Source of the DNA: an uncultured Eubacteriales bacterium
Lineage (GTDB): Bacteria; Bacillota; Clostridia; Oscillospirales; Oscillospiraceae
DNA: 64,000 nt
NCBI GenBank assembly: GCA_900540545.1
Contig: UQGJ01000006.1
Coordinates: 62,001 to 126,000, forward strand
Reading direction: 5' to 3'
A program made the translations under genes and the position numbers. Numbering within the stretch: the first letter of the stretch is position 1; the number at the start of each line of letters is the position of its first letter. Below, one piece after another: positions 37,301 to 46,900 of this stretch. Under the pieces are notes generated by a model, which was given only the letters and a program-made list of their open reading frames with translations, was not told the DNA's origin and searched no databases.

Positions 37301-40300
37301 GGCAGCGTGGGCACCTCCGACAAGGTGGGCGGTCTCTTCAAAACCAAGGTCTCCGTGGGCGGCTATGACGTCCCTGTCATCCGCAAGGCGTTTTACGCCC
37401 TCACCCAGGCCGACGGCAAGGCCAACGTCATCACCGACGGCGCATCCCTGGTCCGCTTCACGGACCAGGTGAACCGCTACGGCGGCGGCTATCTGGGCGG
37501 CGTGTGGAGGTTCGCCGAGGCGGTGAACGCCGCCGGCACCGCCGTGCCCAGCTATGCCGGCTTGTCCGGCTACGCCGCCGCCACCTCCTTTTTCTGCGGA
37601 ACGCTGGAGGGCAGCGGCGAAACCGTGGGTAGCAGCACCGTCATGGGGGTCTCCTATACGGAGAACGACCCGGTAGGACTGCTTGCCACCGCTTACTTTG
37701 CCACCATTCGGAACTTCACCCTGTCCAATGTGACGGTCACCGGCCTGCTCCAGACCAACAATACCAGCTTCGGCGCTGTCGGCTCCAAGCTCATCGGGGG
37801 GACGGTCTCCAACGTTTCGGTGCAGAATCTCACTTATCTGCCGACCGCGTTCACAAAATCCCTGGGCGGCGGAGGTGGCGGCGAAGACCGCATCCACATC
37901 GGCGGCCTGTTCGGCATCGCCAAGACCCATGACGCCTCCTTCCTGAACTGCTCCGTCACAGGGCTCCAGGTCGCCGTCAGCACCTCCAGCAATCAGCTCG
38001 CCATCTCCGTGGGCGGCATTTTGGCCCACGTGTCCACCGGCAACACCTATACGTTCACCCACTGCGACACGGATATGGACGTCACCTTTTCCTTCACCAG
38101 CAACAACGCCAATCCCACCCAAAATACCGCGCCCAGCATCGGCGGGATCGTGGCCTACAACAACTCCGGCGCCACGAACCTCTCCAACTGCCACACCACC
38201 GGACAGATGACCGGCGGGAACGTGGGCGGTATGTTGGGCCGCACCCTGCGATTCAACTTGACAAACTGCACCTTTGCCGGTACGCTGTCCACATCCTCCG
38301 GCATCCAGGACGATTCCACCAAGGACAATACCGGCGGCAATACCGGCGGGCTGATTGGCTATCCCCAGCACACCAGCTGTGAAGGCTCCATCACCGGCTG
38401 CGCGGTGTTGGGGTCCATCAGCGCCCAATTCAGCGCCGGCGGACTCATCGGCTACCTCACCAGCAACAAGTCCATTGTCATTTCCGACTGCTCCGTCTCC
38501 GGCGTGGTCTCCTCCAACAGCTCGACCGGCGCCGCCGGCGGCATGGTGGGCGCGGCCAGCGCCGGCGCCGCCGACAATCTCACCATCCGGCGCGCCTACT
38601 TCGCCGGCCAGGTGGAGAGCAACAAATACAAGGGCGGCATAGTGGGCAACCTGGGCAACGACACCAAAACCACCTTCGCCGACGCCTATTTCGACGCCAG
38701 TCTCACCCAGACCGGCCTGTCCGCCATCGGCACCTATGCTGATATGCTGCCAGAGGCCGCGGTGCCCCGGGACAGCGGCGTGTGGAATACCACCCTGGGC
38801 AGCGCCGACGCCTGGACGGCGGGGGACGCCTACCACTACCCCGGCATCAAGGACCTGAAGGACCTGGCTCCCGCGTTCACCCAGCGGCTGTTCCGTCTCA
38901 CCAGCTCCAGTACTGTCTACGCCGTGAGCCTGAACGACTTGGACCTGAAAACCGTCCTGCCCGGCGCTATCACCGCCCAGCCGGGGGATGGCTGCCCCTT
39001 TGTCCCGGTTGACGAACTGCCCGTCACGGAGGGTTCGTATACCGTCACCTCCTATACGGCGGCATCCGGTTCCGCCGAGCTCACCGGCCCGCTGGTCTTC
39101 ACCTACACCGGCCTGGGCAAAGACTTTTCCATCCCCTATACCGTGGGTCTTAACCCCTTTGAGGAGGGGGACGGCAGCGCCCAGCACCCCTTCATCATCC
39201 CCGACGCCAAGACCCTGGACACCTTCCGCCGCTATGTGGACCTGGGCCGGGATTCCCAGAACACCCACTATCTGATTGGCGCTCTGGAAACCCATACGCC
39301 TGTTACCATCGCCCTGGAGACAGCCACGGACACGTGGACGCCCGGACCCTGGCCGGGGGTCAAAACAGCCTTTGCCGGCAAGCTGAACGGCAACAGCAGC
39401 ACCATCACCGGCCTGAGCTGCACTGGCTGGCAGGACGAGTTCACGCGCTGGAACAGCGGGCTGTTCTACTCCCTTACCAGCACGGCGGCCATCCGGGACC
39501 TGACCATCTCCGGCGCGCGGATTTCCATGCCCGGCGGCCACAACGCCGCCGCCGGGGTCCTGGCCGCCCGGAGCGACGGCGCCGCCCTCCAAAACCTCCA
39601 GATCACGGGGACCATCGACGCCAGCTACCGCTCCAGCTTGGGCGGCCTGGTGGGGCTCCTCTCCCCCCAGTCCGACACCGCCTTCTCCGGCATCACCGCC
39701 GACGTGGCCATCACCGGCTCCGACCAGGCCCTCGACACCTCCCTGCTGGACCAGTACGAATCCACCGGCGATAGAACCAACCCAAGGACCCCCAACACCG
39801 GCGGCGGCGGGGGCATCGTGGGCAAGGTCCTGGGGGACGAGACCAAGACCATCACCCCGTCCGTCACCTTCACCCAATGCGCCGCTTACGGCTCGGTCAA
39901 CGGCATGACCGCCACCGGCGGTCTCATCGGCCTGCTGGACAACCGAAAGCTGAATGTGACCCTCACCGACAACTACTCCCTCACCCAGTTCATCGACAAC
40001 GCCGCCATGAAACAGGCCGCTACCGGCGGCATGGTGGGGGCCGTCTACCACAATCTCAGCTTAGGGCTGAGTTCCTCCAACTATAACGGCAATCTCACCC
40101 TGACCCGCTGCTACTATGCAGGCGAGAGCGACTACACCTTCGCCGCCGCCAGCGGCGCGGCGGATGCCCCTACCTACCGCCTGTCCGGCGGTCTGGTGGG
40201 CCGGGTGCCCGCCAAGACCACCCTCGACGGGGGCGAGCCGAAGCGGGATAGCTCCAATCATATCGTTCTCAGCGGCACCAACGTGAAAATCGAGGACTCC

Positions 40301-43300
40301 TACTTCAACTCCGACTCCAACTATTACCCTGTGTGGGTGCCTGTCTTCAACGCCAACAGCACATGGTACAACGAGCGCAACGATAACCTGGACTATCTGC
40401 TGGCCTCCCGCACCTTCGTTATGTCCAGGACGGAATCCGACAGCGTGATGAGTAACTGGAATACGGCCGCGGGCCAGACGGTCTGGTCCTTCGCCGAGGG
40501 CCTGTTCCCCGTCTTTGCCGGCCAGACGCTGGACGACGCCCTCACCATGCGCCACATCGCCGTCCACACCACCCCCTCCGGCGGTGGGGGCAACCACTAC
40601 GCCAACGTCTATGTCCGCTACGCCGGGGCCACCGTCTCTGCTCCCAACGCCACCACCGCCGAGGACTCCGCCCCTCTGCGCCGGACCTACAACGAAAAGA
40701 TGCTGGTGGCCACCCAGACGGGGGAGGGCCAGGTGACCGTCACCGTGACCTGGAAGGACCAGACCCGGACCTTGAACATCGTCCCCGACGTGACCCCCGC
40801 CAACCGCAGCGACGTCAGCTCCTTCTACATCAACCCCGACGGCATGTGGGCTCCGAACTCCCACCAGTGGACCCTCTACACCGCCAACGCCCTGGCCGGC
40901 CTGTCGGTCCAGGTGGACCAGGGGACCGACGAGAACCTTCTGCCCCATTCCAGCACTCCCCTCGTCACTGGCGATACCATCACCCTGGGCCGGGACATGG
41001 ACCTGTCTGCCGCCCCCGATATCCCCGCCATCGGCACCGACGATCATCCCTTCGTCTCCACCTTCGACGGCGCGAACCGCTTCCTGGAGAACTTCACCCA
41101 GAAGGATTTTTACGCCGCTATCGGCACCGGCGGCATCCGATACACCGGTCTCTTCGGCGTGGTGGACGCCGGTGCAAAAATCCAAAACCTGACCCTCACC
41201 GCCGGGACCAGGACCGACAGCGGCATCCACGTGTTCCCCTCCCAGCACTCCTCCGCCGCCCTCTGCGCCGTGGTGAAAAGCGGCGTCACCCTGAAAAACT
41301 GCTTTGTCAGCACCCCCATCTTCGGCGTCCCCAACACCCGCAGCACCACGTCCTCCGAGGGCACGGGAACCGGGACCGGCACGGGAACCGGCACCAGCGC
41401 CACCGACGCCTCGGTGGGCGGCCTAGTGGGCCGGGTGGACGGCGCGGAGAACACCATGACCAACTGCGCCTTCACCGGCTACATCTATGCCGCGCAGCCC
41501 ACCGGCACCAGCGGCGCCGCCGGCGCCCCCGCGGGCGGTCTGGTGGGGCTGGTCACGAAGACCGGCGCCCTCACCATGACCGGCTGCTATGCCGCCGGGT
41601 ACATGGAGGGCGGCGACGACATCACCGGCGGCGTGGCCGGGCAAATCGAGGACGGCGGCAACCTGACGGCGGTGGACTGCGCCTACGACGGGAACGCCGC
41701 CGGGCTGGCCGTCCCCGCCGCCGGCAGCGGGACCATCGCCTCCAATACCCCGGTTCCCGCCCAGGTGCCCGCCACCTTTGAAGACGGCTATACCGCCGCC
41801 GTGGACGGTCTCTATCCCTTCCCCTCCGCCCTGGTCCGGGCCGACCGGGCCGCTGAACAGGCCGCCATGCGGATGCGCCTGAGCGTGGACGCCCACGCCA
41901 AGTCGGCCTCCGCCGGCTCCATCAGCTATGTCGGCGGCTCCATCGTTTACTCTGAGAACCGCCAGCCCGACCTGGACGGCAACGAGGAGGACCGCACCAT
42001 CAACGTCCAGCCCGTGGGCAGCGTCACTGTCGCCCCGGACGGGCAGAGCTTTACCAAGGGCGAGAACGGCTTCGTCCAGTTGGAGCTGCACACCGGCGGC
42101 GCCACCGGCCGCCGCGCCCTGGTCAACGTCCGCTGCTGGTACGACGACTGGACCGTAAAGGATGGTATCAAGCACTACACCATCACCGCCCCGGCGGAGC
42201 TGGCCGAGCTGGCCGCCCTGGTCAACGGCACCGTCAACCAATACGGCTCCCTGGTGGGTCACACCCACGGCGGCGGCTCCACTGACTTCTATGACGATTT
42301 CTCCGGCGCGGTGGTCCACATCGCCGCCGACCTGGACCTCTCCCTTCTCACTGATTCCACCGGCAAGCCCCGGCCCTGGACCTCCATCGGCGCCGCCCGC
42401 CCCTTCGCCGGGACGATGGACGGCGGCGGCCACGCCGTCACCGGCCTCACCGCCACCGGCGACGCCCTGGGTCTCTTCGACACCATCGGCAAGACCGGCG
42501 TGGTCCAGGACCTGCTGGTCTCCGAGGCCGACCTCACCGTGAACGACAACGGCTCCGCCGGCCTGCTGGCCCTGCGCAACCAGGGGATCATCCAACACTG
42601 CGGCGTCTCCGGCGCCGTCAACGCCGGAGCGGGCACCCAGGTGGGCGGCCTGTGCGTCGTCAATGATGGAACGATCATCGGCTGTTTCAGCACCGCCGAG
42701 CTGGTCCAGAACACCGGCAGAGTAGGCGGTCTGGCAGCCTCCGGCAGCGGTTCCATCACCCAGAGCTGGTTCGCCGGGTACTGCCGCACCGGCGGCACCG
42801 CCGCAGGCATCGCCGCCAACGAGACGGACGCAGCCGTCACCAACTGCTACGTGGCCGCCTTCCTCCAGGGCGCGACGGTCTACAGCGCCGCCCCTGGCGC
42901 CACGGGCTGCCAAATCGACCAGCAGCTCACTTCCCAGTATGACGGCACCGCCACCCCCGGCGCCACCCTGGCGCTGTCCATGTCCGGCGAGGGCTGGACG
43001 GCGGCGGGCGGCGGCTTCTATCCCCGGCTGGCGCACTACACGGCCCTCAAGGAGGGCGACTCCTTGTACGGCTCGGCCCTGGCCCGCTCGGCCGACTTGG
43101 CCGCCGCCCAGTTCGCCTTCACTGGCATGACCGAACCCGGCTACGCCCGCTTCAAGACCGTCCAGGTCTCCACGGCGGGGGGCGACACCGGCCGCTTCCT
43201 CCAGACCGGCGACACGTCCCTGCTGTCGGTGGGCGGGCAGACCGCCTCCCTGGTGGGGGATGCCACCGGCGAGGTGGTGCTGCGGCTGTGCCTGGGCACC

Positions 43301-44749
43301 ACCGACGCGGTGCTGGCCCGGAACCCCTGCTATCTGGTCATCCCCGCCAGCCTGGCCGTCACCTATACCTTCGATTGGGACGCCCTGCTCACCTCCCCTG
43401 GAGTCGTCCAGGTAACTCCTCCTGAGGCGGCCGATGTTTTCAACAGCAGCGACGAATCCCCCCGCATCCGGACCGCGAACGACTGGAACGCCTTCGTCCG
43501 CTATGTCTACGCCACCCCCAACACCACCAAGACCTTCCGCCTGGAGCGGGACATCGACTTCGGCGGCGCAAGCCTGTCTCCCATCCCCTCCTTCTCCGGG
43601 GTCCTGGACGGCGGCAGCCACACCCTGTCCAGCTTCTCCCTCACCGGCCCCCTTTTCGGGACGGTGATGGACCAGGGCCGGGTGGAGCGGCTGGGCCTGA
43701 CCAATGTGTCTGTCACCGTCACCGCCAGCGGCCCCCTTCAGGCCGCCTTGGTGGCCGGGACCAACTCCGGCCGCATCGCCGACGTGGCGGTGGAGGGCTC
43801 CTCCGTCACGGCCACCCAGACCGCCAACGCCAAGACCAGCGTGGCCGGTCTCGTGGCCCGGAACCTGGGCACCCTGGACGGCAGCTACTTCTACACCACG
43901 GAGAAGGAGCAGATCAAGGCCACCATCCCCACGACCACCGTGGACCTAGAGATGGGCGGCATCGCCGGGTACAACTCCGGTCTCATCCGGGGCTGCTACT
44001 CCGCCGCCACCCTCTCCTGCGGATACAGCTACACGCAGATTCCCCTGTCCGCTATGGTGGGCCGCAACGACGGCGGCCGGGTCGTCTACTCCTACTGGGT
44101 CTCCCACGACCCCAACGACCAGGTGCTGGAGGGCTTCCCCGCCTACCGCAACAGCGACGGCACCACCGTCCCCGGCACCGACCTCTACTTCGGCGGGAAA
44201 GCCCTGGACGTGGTGGCCCAGTGGCTCTCCGCCGACCTGTACGGCGGCACCTACCATGTGGACGGCGGCCACCTCAAGCTCTACCACTTCAAGCTGGCCC
44301 AATATGATTTCACCGGTCTCTTCGGCGCGGACCAGCCCCAGTATATGATGCTGGCCTTCCAGTACGTCACCGACGCCAACCAACGGCTGTTCTCCAACGG
44401 AATCTGCTCCTGGCAGGACTACCTCTTCCCCAACTTCGCCGACCTCCCCCTGACCTCCGCCCTATCCGTCCAGATGCCGCTTCTCAGCGACGCCTTGACC
44501 TACCGCGTGGGCGCCGCCTACGTCATCCGCGCGGACACGCCCCGCCTGTCCAGCCTCAGCAGGAACGGGGCCACGGTCCAGGGCAGCGCCGGGCAGGGCT
44601 TCCATATTACGAGCCTGGGCACCAATCCCGTCCGGGTCCTGGTGACCGTGGAGCTGGTCCCCAAGTCCGAAGCGGAGCAGGAGCGGCCCTGGGGCGTCTA
44701 CCGCAGCCACATGGCCGGACCGCCAACCGCCGAGACCACCACATCCTGA
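34373..44749 (+). CDS. Giant GLUG-type repeat surface protein (3458 residues)
   Basis: The N-terminus has about 68 mainly charged cytosolic residues with many Arg/Pro, then a hydrophobic export segment (about 70-97, A-Y-R-L-V-A-T-A-T-S-F-A-V-L-L-A). Residues about 170-410 are a Pro/Thr/Glu stalk (P-T-P-E-P-T-A-T-P-T-P-K-P-T-E). From about 430 onward there are some 25 repeats of the G-G-[LIM]-[VIFL]-G type spaced 40-70 residues, the GLUG motif of bacterial adhesins, several times broken by longer linkers. There is no LPXTG signal, and the C-terminus ends in T-A-E-T-T-T-S. RBS AAAGGAGG (34359-34366) precedes the ATG. Probably the surface adhesin or fibre tip of this locus. One uninterrupted frame of 10.4 kb. 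Confidence 0.88.
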   Translation: MRQKTTDPKRLYPEPPPKRLADEEALAQLRQDPAYRKNASLARALLHRPRRLFEAAPRRLLPARTRRELAYRLVATATSFAVLLASLQVFPLQHRASAVTESDVTPDYSWLTKYAGTQEGPYQISSAQQLHAVARIVQKLTAEGATMTTDDGLTITAGTSAESVPGNLMLLPLSTPEPTAVPSAEPSATVPPSPEATVTPDPTPEVTVTPEPTAAPEPTATAEPTPVPTPEPTATPTPKPTETPISTSTPEDSAKPTESIYLPVSTGSLASNAAGSAALAALAAPLAATAVEGEVTLPTPAPDPDPTPAPGTTDESTSNPGAGETTTPDENSGTEATTQPTATPGTEETTDPGGDPETGTTTQPTSTPTTEETTNPGEDQYPNTGATTQPPQSNDALSNGDPTPTPSTTPEVKAITVPVGFEGRYFVLTADLDLSPYQSDSTSGTVSGYKPWVPIGTMDGSLSPTGAGNAPFLGTFDGKDPSTHEIHTITNLYYPNTTVNYGPLVAAGSKYGFGLFGLIGETGTVKNLIIQPAAWGDANKPYQMGGAYTDATTSVDATSHVGVLAGACVGTVENCAVTSPAFHVNTAASSTPNIGGLVGLLGDTGSLTGCTLQNGSLTFTLGGSSAPAVGGLVGTSTGTMTSCKVLNTAFTVAQNSDSIVRFGGLVGIQGGNDKTDTLSAYNLSECIFTGSITGPSSGGHSQSRVGGLVGWASNSGKSVNIANCAVGADISVHNGGIATTLDGGIGGLVGYKDIRLKLQGCFSTGHIRGNHQVGGLLANSFNNSSTTQCFSTMAVERFEDSDAALNQKESIGGLFGLFAGGKDVQYINSIEVKDCYFAGSLLSPQFGSLVGYQSGAKGKVAVSNVSVDAAVAPNGPYKYKEAASMDVQWTNTAVTETEFPTGSVWVNADGCYPQLAWAANSADTDVQALSQAAAKRWVELDNTNSYTGADGQRTIYRLKDGATFTGLTLTDTDGFTGSVGTSDKVGGLFKTKVSVGGYDVPVIRKAFYALTQADGKANVITDGASLVRFTDQVNRYGGGYLGGVWRFAEAVNAAGTAVPSYAGLSGYAAATSFFCGTLEGSGETVGSSTVMGVSYTENDPVGLLATAYFATIRNFTLSNVTVTGLLQTNNTSFGAVGSKLIGGTVSNVSVQNLTYLPTAFTKSLGGGGGGEDRIHIGGLFGIAKTHDASFLNCSVTGLQVAVSTSSNQLAISVGGILAHVSTGNTYTFTHCDTDMDVTFSFTSNNANPTQNTAPSIGGIVAYNNSGATNLSNCHTTGQMTGGNVGGMLGRTLRFNLTNCTFAGTLSTSSGIQDDSTKDNTGGNTGGLIGYPQHTSCEGSITGCAVLGSISAQFSAGGLIGYLTSNKSIVISDCSVSGVVSSNSSTGAAGGMVGAASAGAADNLTIRRAYFAGQVESNKYKGGIVGNLGNDTKTTFADAYFDASLTQTGLSAIGTYADMLPEAAVPRDSGVWNTTLGSADAWTAGDAYHYPGIKDLKDLAPAFTQRLFRLTSSSTVYAVSLNDLDLKTVLPGAITAQPGDGCPFVPVDELPVTEGSYTVTSYTAASGSAELTGPLVFTYTGLGKDFSIPYTVGLNPFEEGDGSAQHPFIIPDAKTLDTFRRYVDLGRDSQNTHYLIGALETHTPVTIALETATDTWTPGPWPGVKTAFAGKLNGNSSTITGLSCTGWQDEFTRWNSGLFYSLTSTAAIRDLTISGARISMPGGHNAAAGVLAARSDGAALQNLQITGTIDASYRSSLGGLVGLLSPQSDTAFSGITADVAITGSDQALDTSLLDQYESTGDRTNPRTPNTGGGGGIVGKVLGDETKTITPSVTFTQCAAYGSVNGMTATGGLIGLLDNRKLNVTLTDNYSLTQFIDNAAMKQAATGGMVGAVYHNLSLGLSSSNYNGNLTLTRCYYAGESDYTFAAASGAADAPTYRLSGGLVGRVPAKTTLDGGEPKRDSSNHIVLSGTNVKIEDSYFNSDSNYYPVWVPVFNANSTWYNERNDNLDYLLASRTFVMSRTESDSVMSNWNTAAGQTVWSFAEGLFPVFAGQTLDDALTMRHIAVHTTPSGGGGNHYANVYVRYAGATVSAPNATTAEDSAPLRRTYNEKMLVATQTGEGQVTVTVTWKDQTRTLNIVPDVTPANRSDVSSFYINPDGMWAPNSHQWTLYTANALAGLSVQVDQGTDENLLPHSSTPLVTGDTITLGRDMDLSAAPDIPAIGTDDHPFVSTFDGANRFLENFTQKDFYAAIGTGGIRYTGLFGVVDAGAKIQNLTLTAGTRTDSGIHVFPSQHSSAALCAVVKSGVTLKNCFVSTPIFGVPNTRSTTSSEGTGTGTGTGTGTSATDASVGGLVGRVDGAENTMTNCAFTGYIYAAQPTGTSGAAGAPAGGLVGLVTKTGALTMTGCYAAGYMEGGDDITGGVAGQIEDGGNLTAVDCAYDGNAAGLAVPAAGSGTIASNTPVPAQVPATFEDGYTAAVDGLYPFPSALVRADRAAEQAAMRMRLSVDAHAKSASAGSISYVGGSIVYSENRQPDLDGNEEDRTINVQPVGSVTVAPDGQSFTKGENGFVQLELHTGGATGRRALVNVRCWYDDWTVKDGIKHYTITAPAELAELAALVNGTVNQYGSLVGHTHGGGSTDFYDDFSGAVVHIAADLDLSLLTDSTGKPRPWTSIGAARPFAGTMDGGGHAVTGLTATGDALGLFDTIGKTGVVQDLLVSEADLTVNDNGSAGLLALRNQGIIQHCGVSGAVNAGAGTQVGGLCVVNDGTIIGCFSTAELVQNTGRVGGLAASGSGSITQSWFAGYCRTGGTAAGIAANETDAAVTNCYVAAFLQGATVYSAAPGATGCQIDQQLTSQYDGTATPGATLALSMSGEGWTAAGGGFYPRLAHYTALKEGDSLYGSALARSADLAAAQFAFTGMTEPGYARFKTVQVSTAGGDTGRFLQTGDTSLLSVGGQTASLVGDATGEVVLRLCLGTTDAVLARNPCYLVIPASLAVTYTFDWDALLTSPGVVQVTPPEAADVFNSSDESPRIRTANDWNAFVRYVYATPNTTKTFRLERDIDFGGASLSPIPSFSGVLDGGSHTLSSFSLTGPLFGTVMDQGRVERLGLTNVSVTVTASGPLQAALVAGTNSGRIADVAVEGSSVTATQTANAKTSVAGLVARNLGTLDGSYFYTTEKEQIKATIPTTTVDLEMGGIAGYNSGLIRGCYSAATLSCGYSYTQIPLSAMVGRNDGGRVVYSYWVSHDPNDQVLEGFPAYRNSDGTTVPGTDLYFGGKALDVVAQWLSADLYGGTYHVDGGHLKLYHFKLAQYDFTGLFGADQPQYMMLAFQYVTDANQRLFSNGICSWQDYLFPNFADLPLTSALSVQMPLLSDALTYRVGAAYVIRADTPRLSSLSRNGATVQGSAGQGFHITSLGTNPVRVLVTVELVPKSEAEQERPWGVYRSHMAGPPTAETTTS

Positions 44750-44772
44750 CAACAGAGAGGGGGGTATGCCCC

Positions 44773-45525
44773 GTGAAACGAGAAAAACTGCTGCTGGCGG
44801 GGGCCTGCCTCCTGCTGTGTCTCTCCCTGGGCCTCTCCGGCACCTTCGCCTGGCTGAGCAAGGAGCAGGAGGCCAACGACGCCTACACCGCCCTCAGCGA
44901 CTTCGAGCTGGAGGGCAAGCTCACCTTCAGCGACAAGGCCCCCGTCTACTCCGGCGACTCGCTGCTGATTCCCGTCAGTCTGGTCAGCGGCGGCACCAAC
45001 GACATCTCTACCATGAAGTACGTGGTCCGCTACTCCGGCGTCTCCCCGGCCTACATCCGGGTGCGGATTTTGGAGCAGTGGCTGGACACCAGCACCAACG
45101 AGATCATCTCCTCCAGCTTTCTGAAGTACGCCGTGCCCAAGGACGGCGCCCCCGCCGCCATCCCGTCCGGGCAGACCGGCCTCACCACCATCCCCGCCGC
45201 CGGGTCCGGCGCCGGAGCCCTGGCCCAGGAGGGGGAGTGGGTGGACAACCGCGCCACGGACTACTGCTACTATTACAGCGTCCCCGTCCAGCCCAAGCAG
45301 CTCACCACCCCGGATGATCAAAATGCACCCGTGGACGTGGGCGAGGGCACGGTGGAGCTCACTCTCTTTGCCCAGACCCCGGAGAACACCAGGGACATCC
45401 TCGCCGCCCTGGGCGACACGGCCCAGACCACCCAGCTCACCCTGCTCATCGAGGTGGAGGCCGTCCAACCCAACCGCTACCGGGAGTTCTGGAACATCGA
45501 CGCCATCCCCGCCCCTCATGATTGA
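44773..45525 (+). CDS. SipW-type exported protein (camelysin/TasA-like), last gene of the locus
   Basis: 250 residues. Signal segment K-R-E-K-L-L-L-A-G-A-C-L-L-L-C-L-S-L-G-L, then S-G-T-F-A-W-L-S-K-E-Q-E. This matches the T-[FY]-A-[WY]-[FL]-S-x-x-E pattern seen in camelysin (CalY)-like proteins, and the following A-L-S-D-F-E-L-E-G-K-L-T-F-S-D is camelysin-like. Strands such as T-M-K-Y-V-V-R-Y-S-G-V-S-P-A-Y-I-R-V-R-I follow. GTG start 44773 is preceded by GAGAGGGGGG. It begins 23 bases after the adhesin stop. Confidence 0.75.
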   Translation: MKREKLLLAGACLLLCLSLGLSGTFAWLSKEQEANDAYTALSDFELEGKLTFSDKAPVYSGDSLLIPVSLVSGGTNDISTMKYVVRYSGVSPAYIRVRILEQWLDTSTNEIISSSFLKYAVPKDGAPAAIPSGQTGLTTIPAAGSGAGALAQEGEWVDNRATDYCYYYSVPVQPKQLTTPDDQNAPVDVGEGTVELTLFAQTPENTRDILAALGDTAQTTQLTLLIEVEAVQPNRYREFWNIDAIPAPHD

Positions 45526-45583
45526 GGACACTGCTATAAATGTTTGCTTTGACGATTTTATTGTAGGGAGGCGTACTGAAACT

Positions 45584-46765
45584 ATGTTGATACAAAACAT
45601 GGTAGGTGACACGTCTACACTAAGGGATAAACCTGTCATCATCACGGGCGGCGGCGGTGGAATCGCCCAGCAAGCCGGGATTGCGCTGGCCTATCTGGGC
45701 GCAAAAGTAATCATCGGCGAAGTAGATGAGGAAAAGGGCAGAAAAGCAGAAAGCCTGATTGCGGCCCAATTCCCTGATCGTGCCCGGTATATCCCCCTCG
45801 ATCTTGAGAAGCCCGATGCAATCCAAGCCTTTTGTGAGAAAGTATCGGCAGAATATGGCCCCCCCTATGCTATCATCAACAACGCCGCCATAACGCCCTT
45901 TGATTCGATTGCGCGGCTTCCGCTTTCGGATTGGGACAGAAGTTATCATGTCCACTTGCGGGGGCCGCTGCAAATGATTCGGTTTTTCCTGCCCAAAATG
46001 ATGGAGGCCCATCAGGGCGTGCTGGTGTTCACCCCATCCTCCGGCGCCGTGGCCTACATGGGAGGCTATGAAGTCTTCAAGACCGCGCAGGTGGAACTGG
46101 CAAATACATTGACGGCGGAACTGGAGGATACCGGGCTGTCGGTTTTCAGCATAGGTCCCGGTCTTGTGAAGACCCAAACAGCGATGCAGGGGATTGAAAA
46201 AGTGGCCCCTCTTATGGGGATTTCCACCGACGAGTTCTATCATATGAACCGAGAAAATATCGTTTCCGCAGAGGAGGCCGGAACAGCCTTCGCCGTGTCA
46301 TTGCTCTTTGCAACAAAATATCACGGTCAGGAGATCGGCGGCATACAGGCGCTGATCGATGCGGGCCTCCACGGAAGATCAGATGAAAAAATCTCGACAG
46401 CCTTTTGTGAAGAAGGACAGACGTTGTTGACGGCGATTGTCCAGACCTTCGATGAGCAGAATGATGGTTGGAAAAAGAGAAATGTATTTGAAAAGCAGTG
46501 GATGCTGCGGGACTTCAAGAAGCACGCGGGACATTCCGCCGACGAGATGGCGGACGCCCTACACCAATGTCAGATTGCCTATACCCGAAAGGACTCTGAG
46601 GGGATAAGCGGGTTGTCTGCACTTCTTACGAGTCTTTCCGGGTATTACCGGCACCAGTTGGAAATGATGCAGGGGTATATCAAAGATCCGGAGAAAAGGC
46701 GGGAATACGACACGTATATCAAAGGATGGCTCAAGGACATTGAAACGCTGAAACGCATGGTGTGA
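45584..46765 (+). CDS. Short-chain dehydrogenase with C-terminal extension, foreign-looking
   Basis: 393 residues. The first 250 form an SDR Rossmann domain: I-I-T-G-G-G-G-G-I-A near residue 21 (T-G-x-x-x-G-[IL] type), N-N-A-A near 95, and Y-x-x-x-K as Y-E-V-F-K near 165, with Ser of P-S-S-G upstream. The extension, about 260-393 and mostly helical and charged (F-E-K-Q-W-M-L-R-D-F-K-K-H-A), is unusual for SDRs. ATG 45584 is chosen because GGGAGG (45566-45571) is 12 bases upstream; no other in-frame start fits better. Codon use is clearly AT-richer than in the flanking genes, suggesting horizontal acquisition. Substrate unknown. Confidence 0.75.
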   Translation: MLIQNMVGDTSTLRDKPVIITGGGGGIAQQAGIALAYLGAKVIIGEVDEEKGRKAESLIAAQFPDRARYIPLDLEKPDAIQAFCEKVSAEYGPPYAIINNAAITPFDSIARLPLSDWDRSYHVHLRGPLQMIRFFLPKMMEAHQGVLVFTPSSGAVAYMGGYEVFKTAQVELANTLTAELEDTGLSVFSIGPGLVKTQTAMQGIEKVAPLMGISTDEFYHMNRENIVSAEEAGTAFAVSLLFATKYHGQEIGGIQALIDAGLHGRSDEKISTAFCEEGQTLLTAIVQTFDEQNDGWKKRNVFEKQWMLRDFKKHAGHSADEMADALHQCQIAYTRKDSEGISGLSALLTSLSGYYRHQLEMMQGYIKDPEKRREYDTYIKGWLKDIETLKRMV

Positions 46766-46900
46766 CTGCCCCGCCTTATTAGCCTAAGGCTCACTACGCT
46801 ATCGTTGTTTTCAATCGTGGCAAGCCGTGTTTCGTGGTACACACGAAACGATGGAATAATTTTTTATCTCATGACAACTGAAACAGCGATACAGGTAACA

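Noticed and set aside
36032..40051. Minus-strand open frame of 1339 codons opposite the giant adhesin
   Set aside because: Caused by the repeated G-G-L-V-G codons and GC-skewed third positions; no start signal and no domain.
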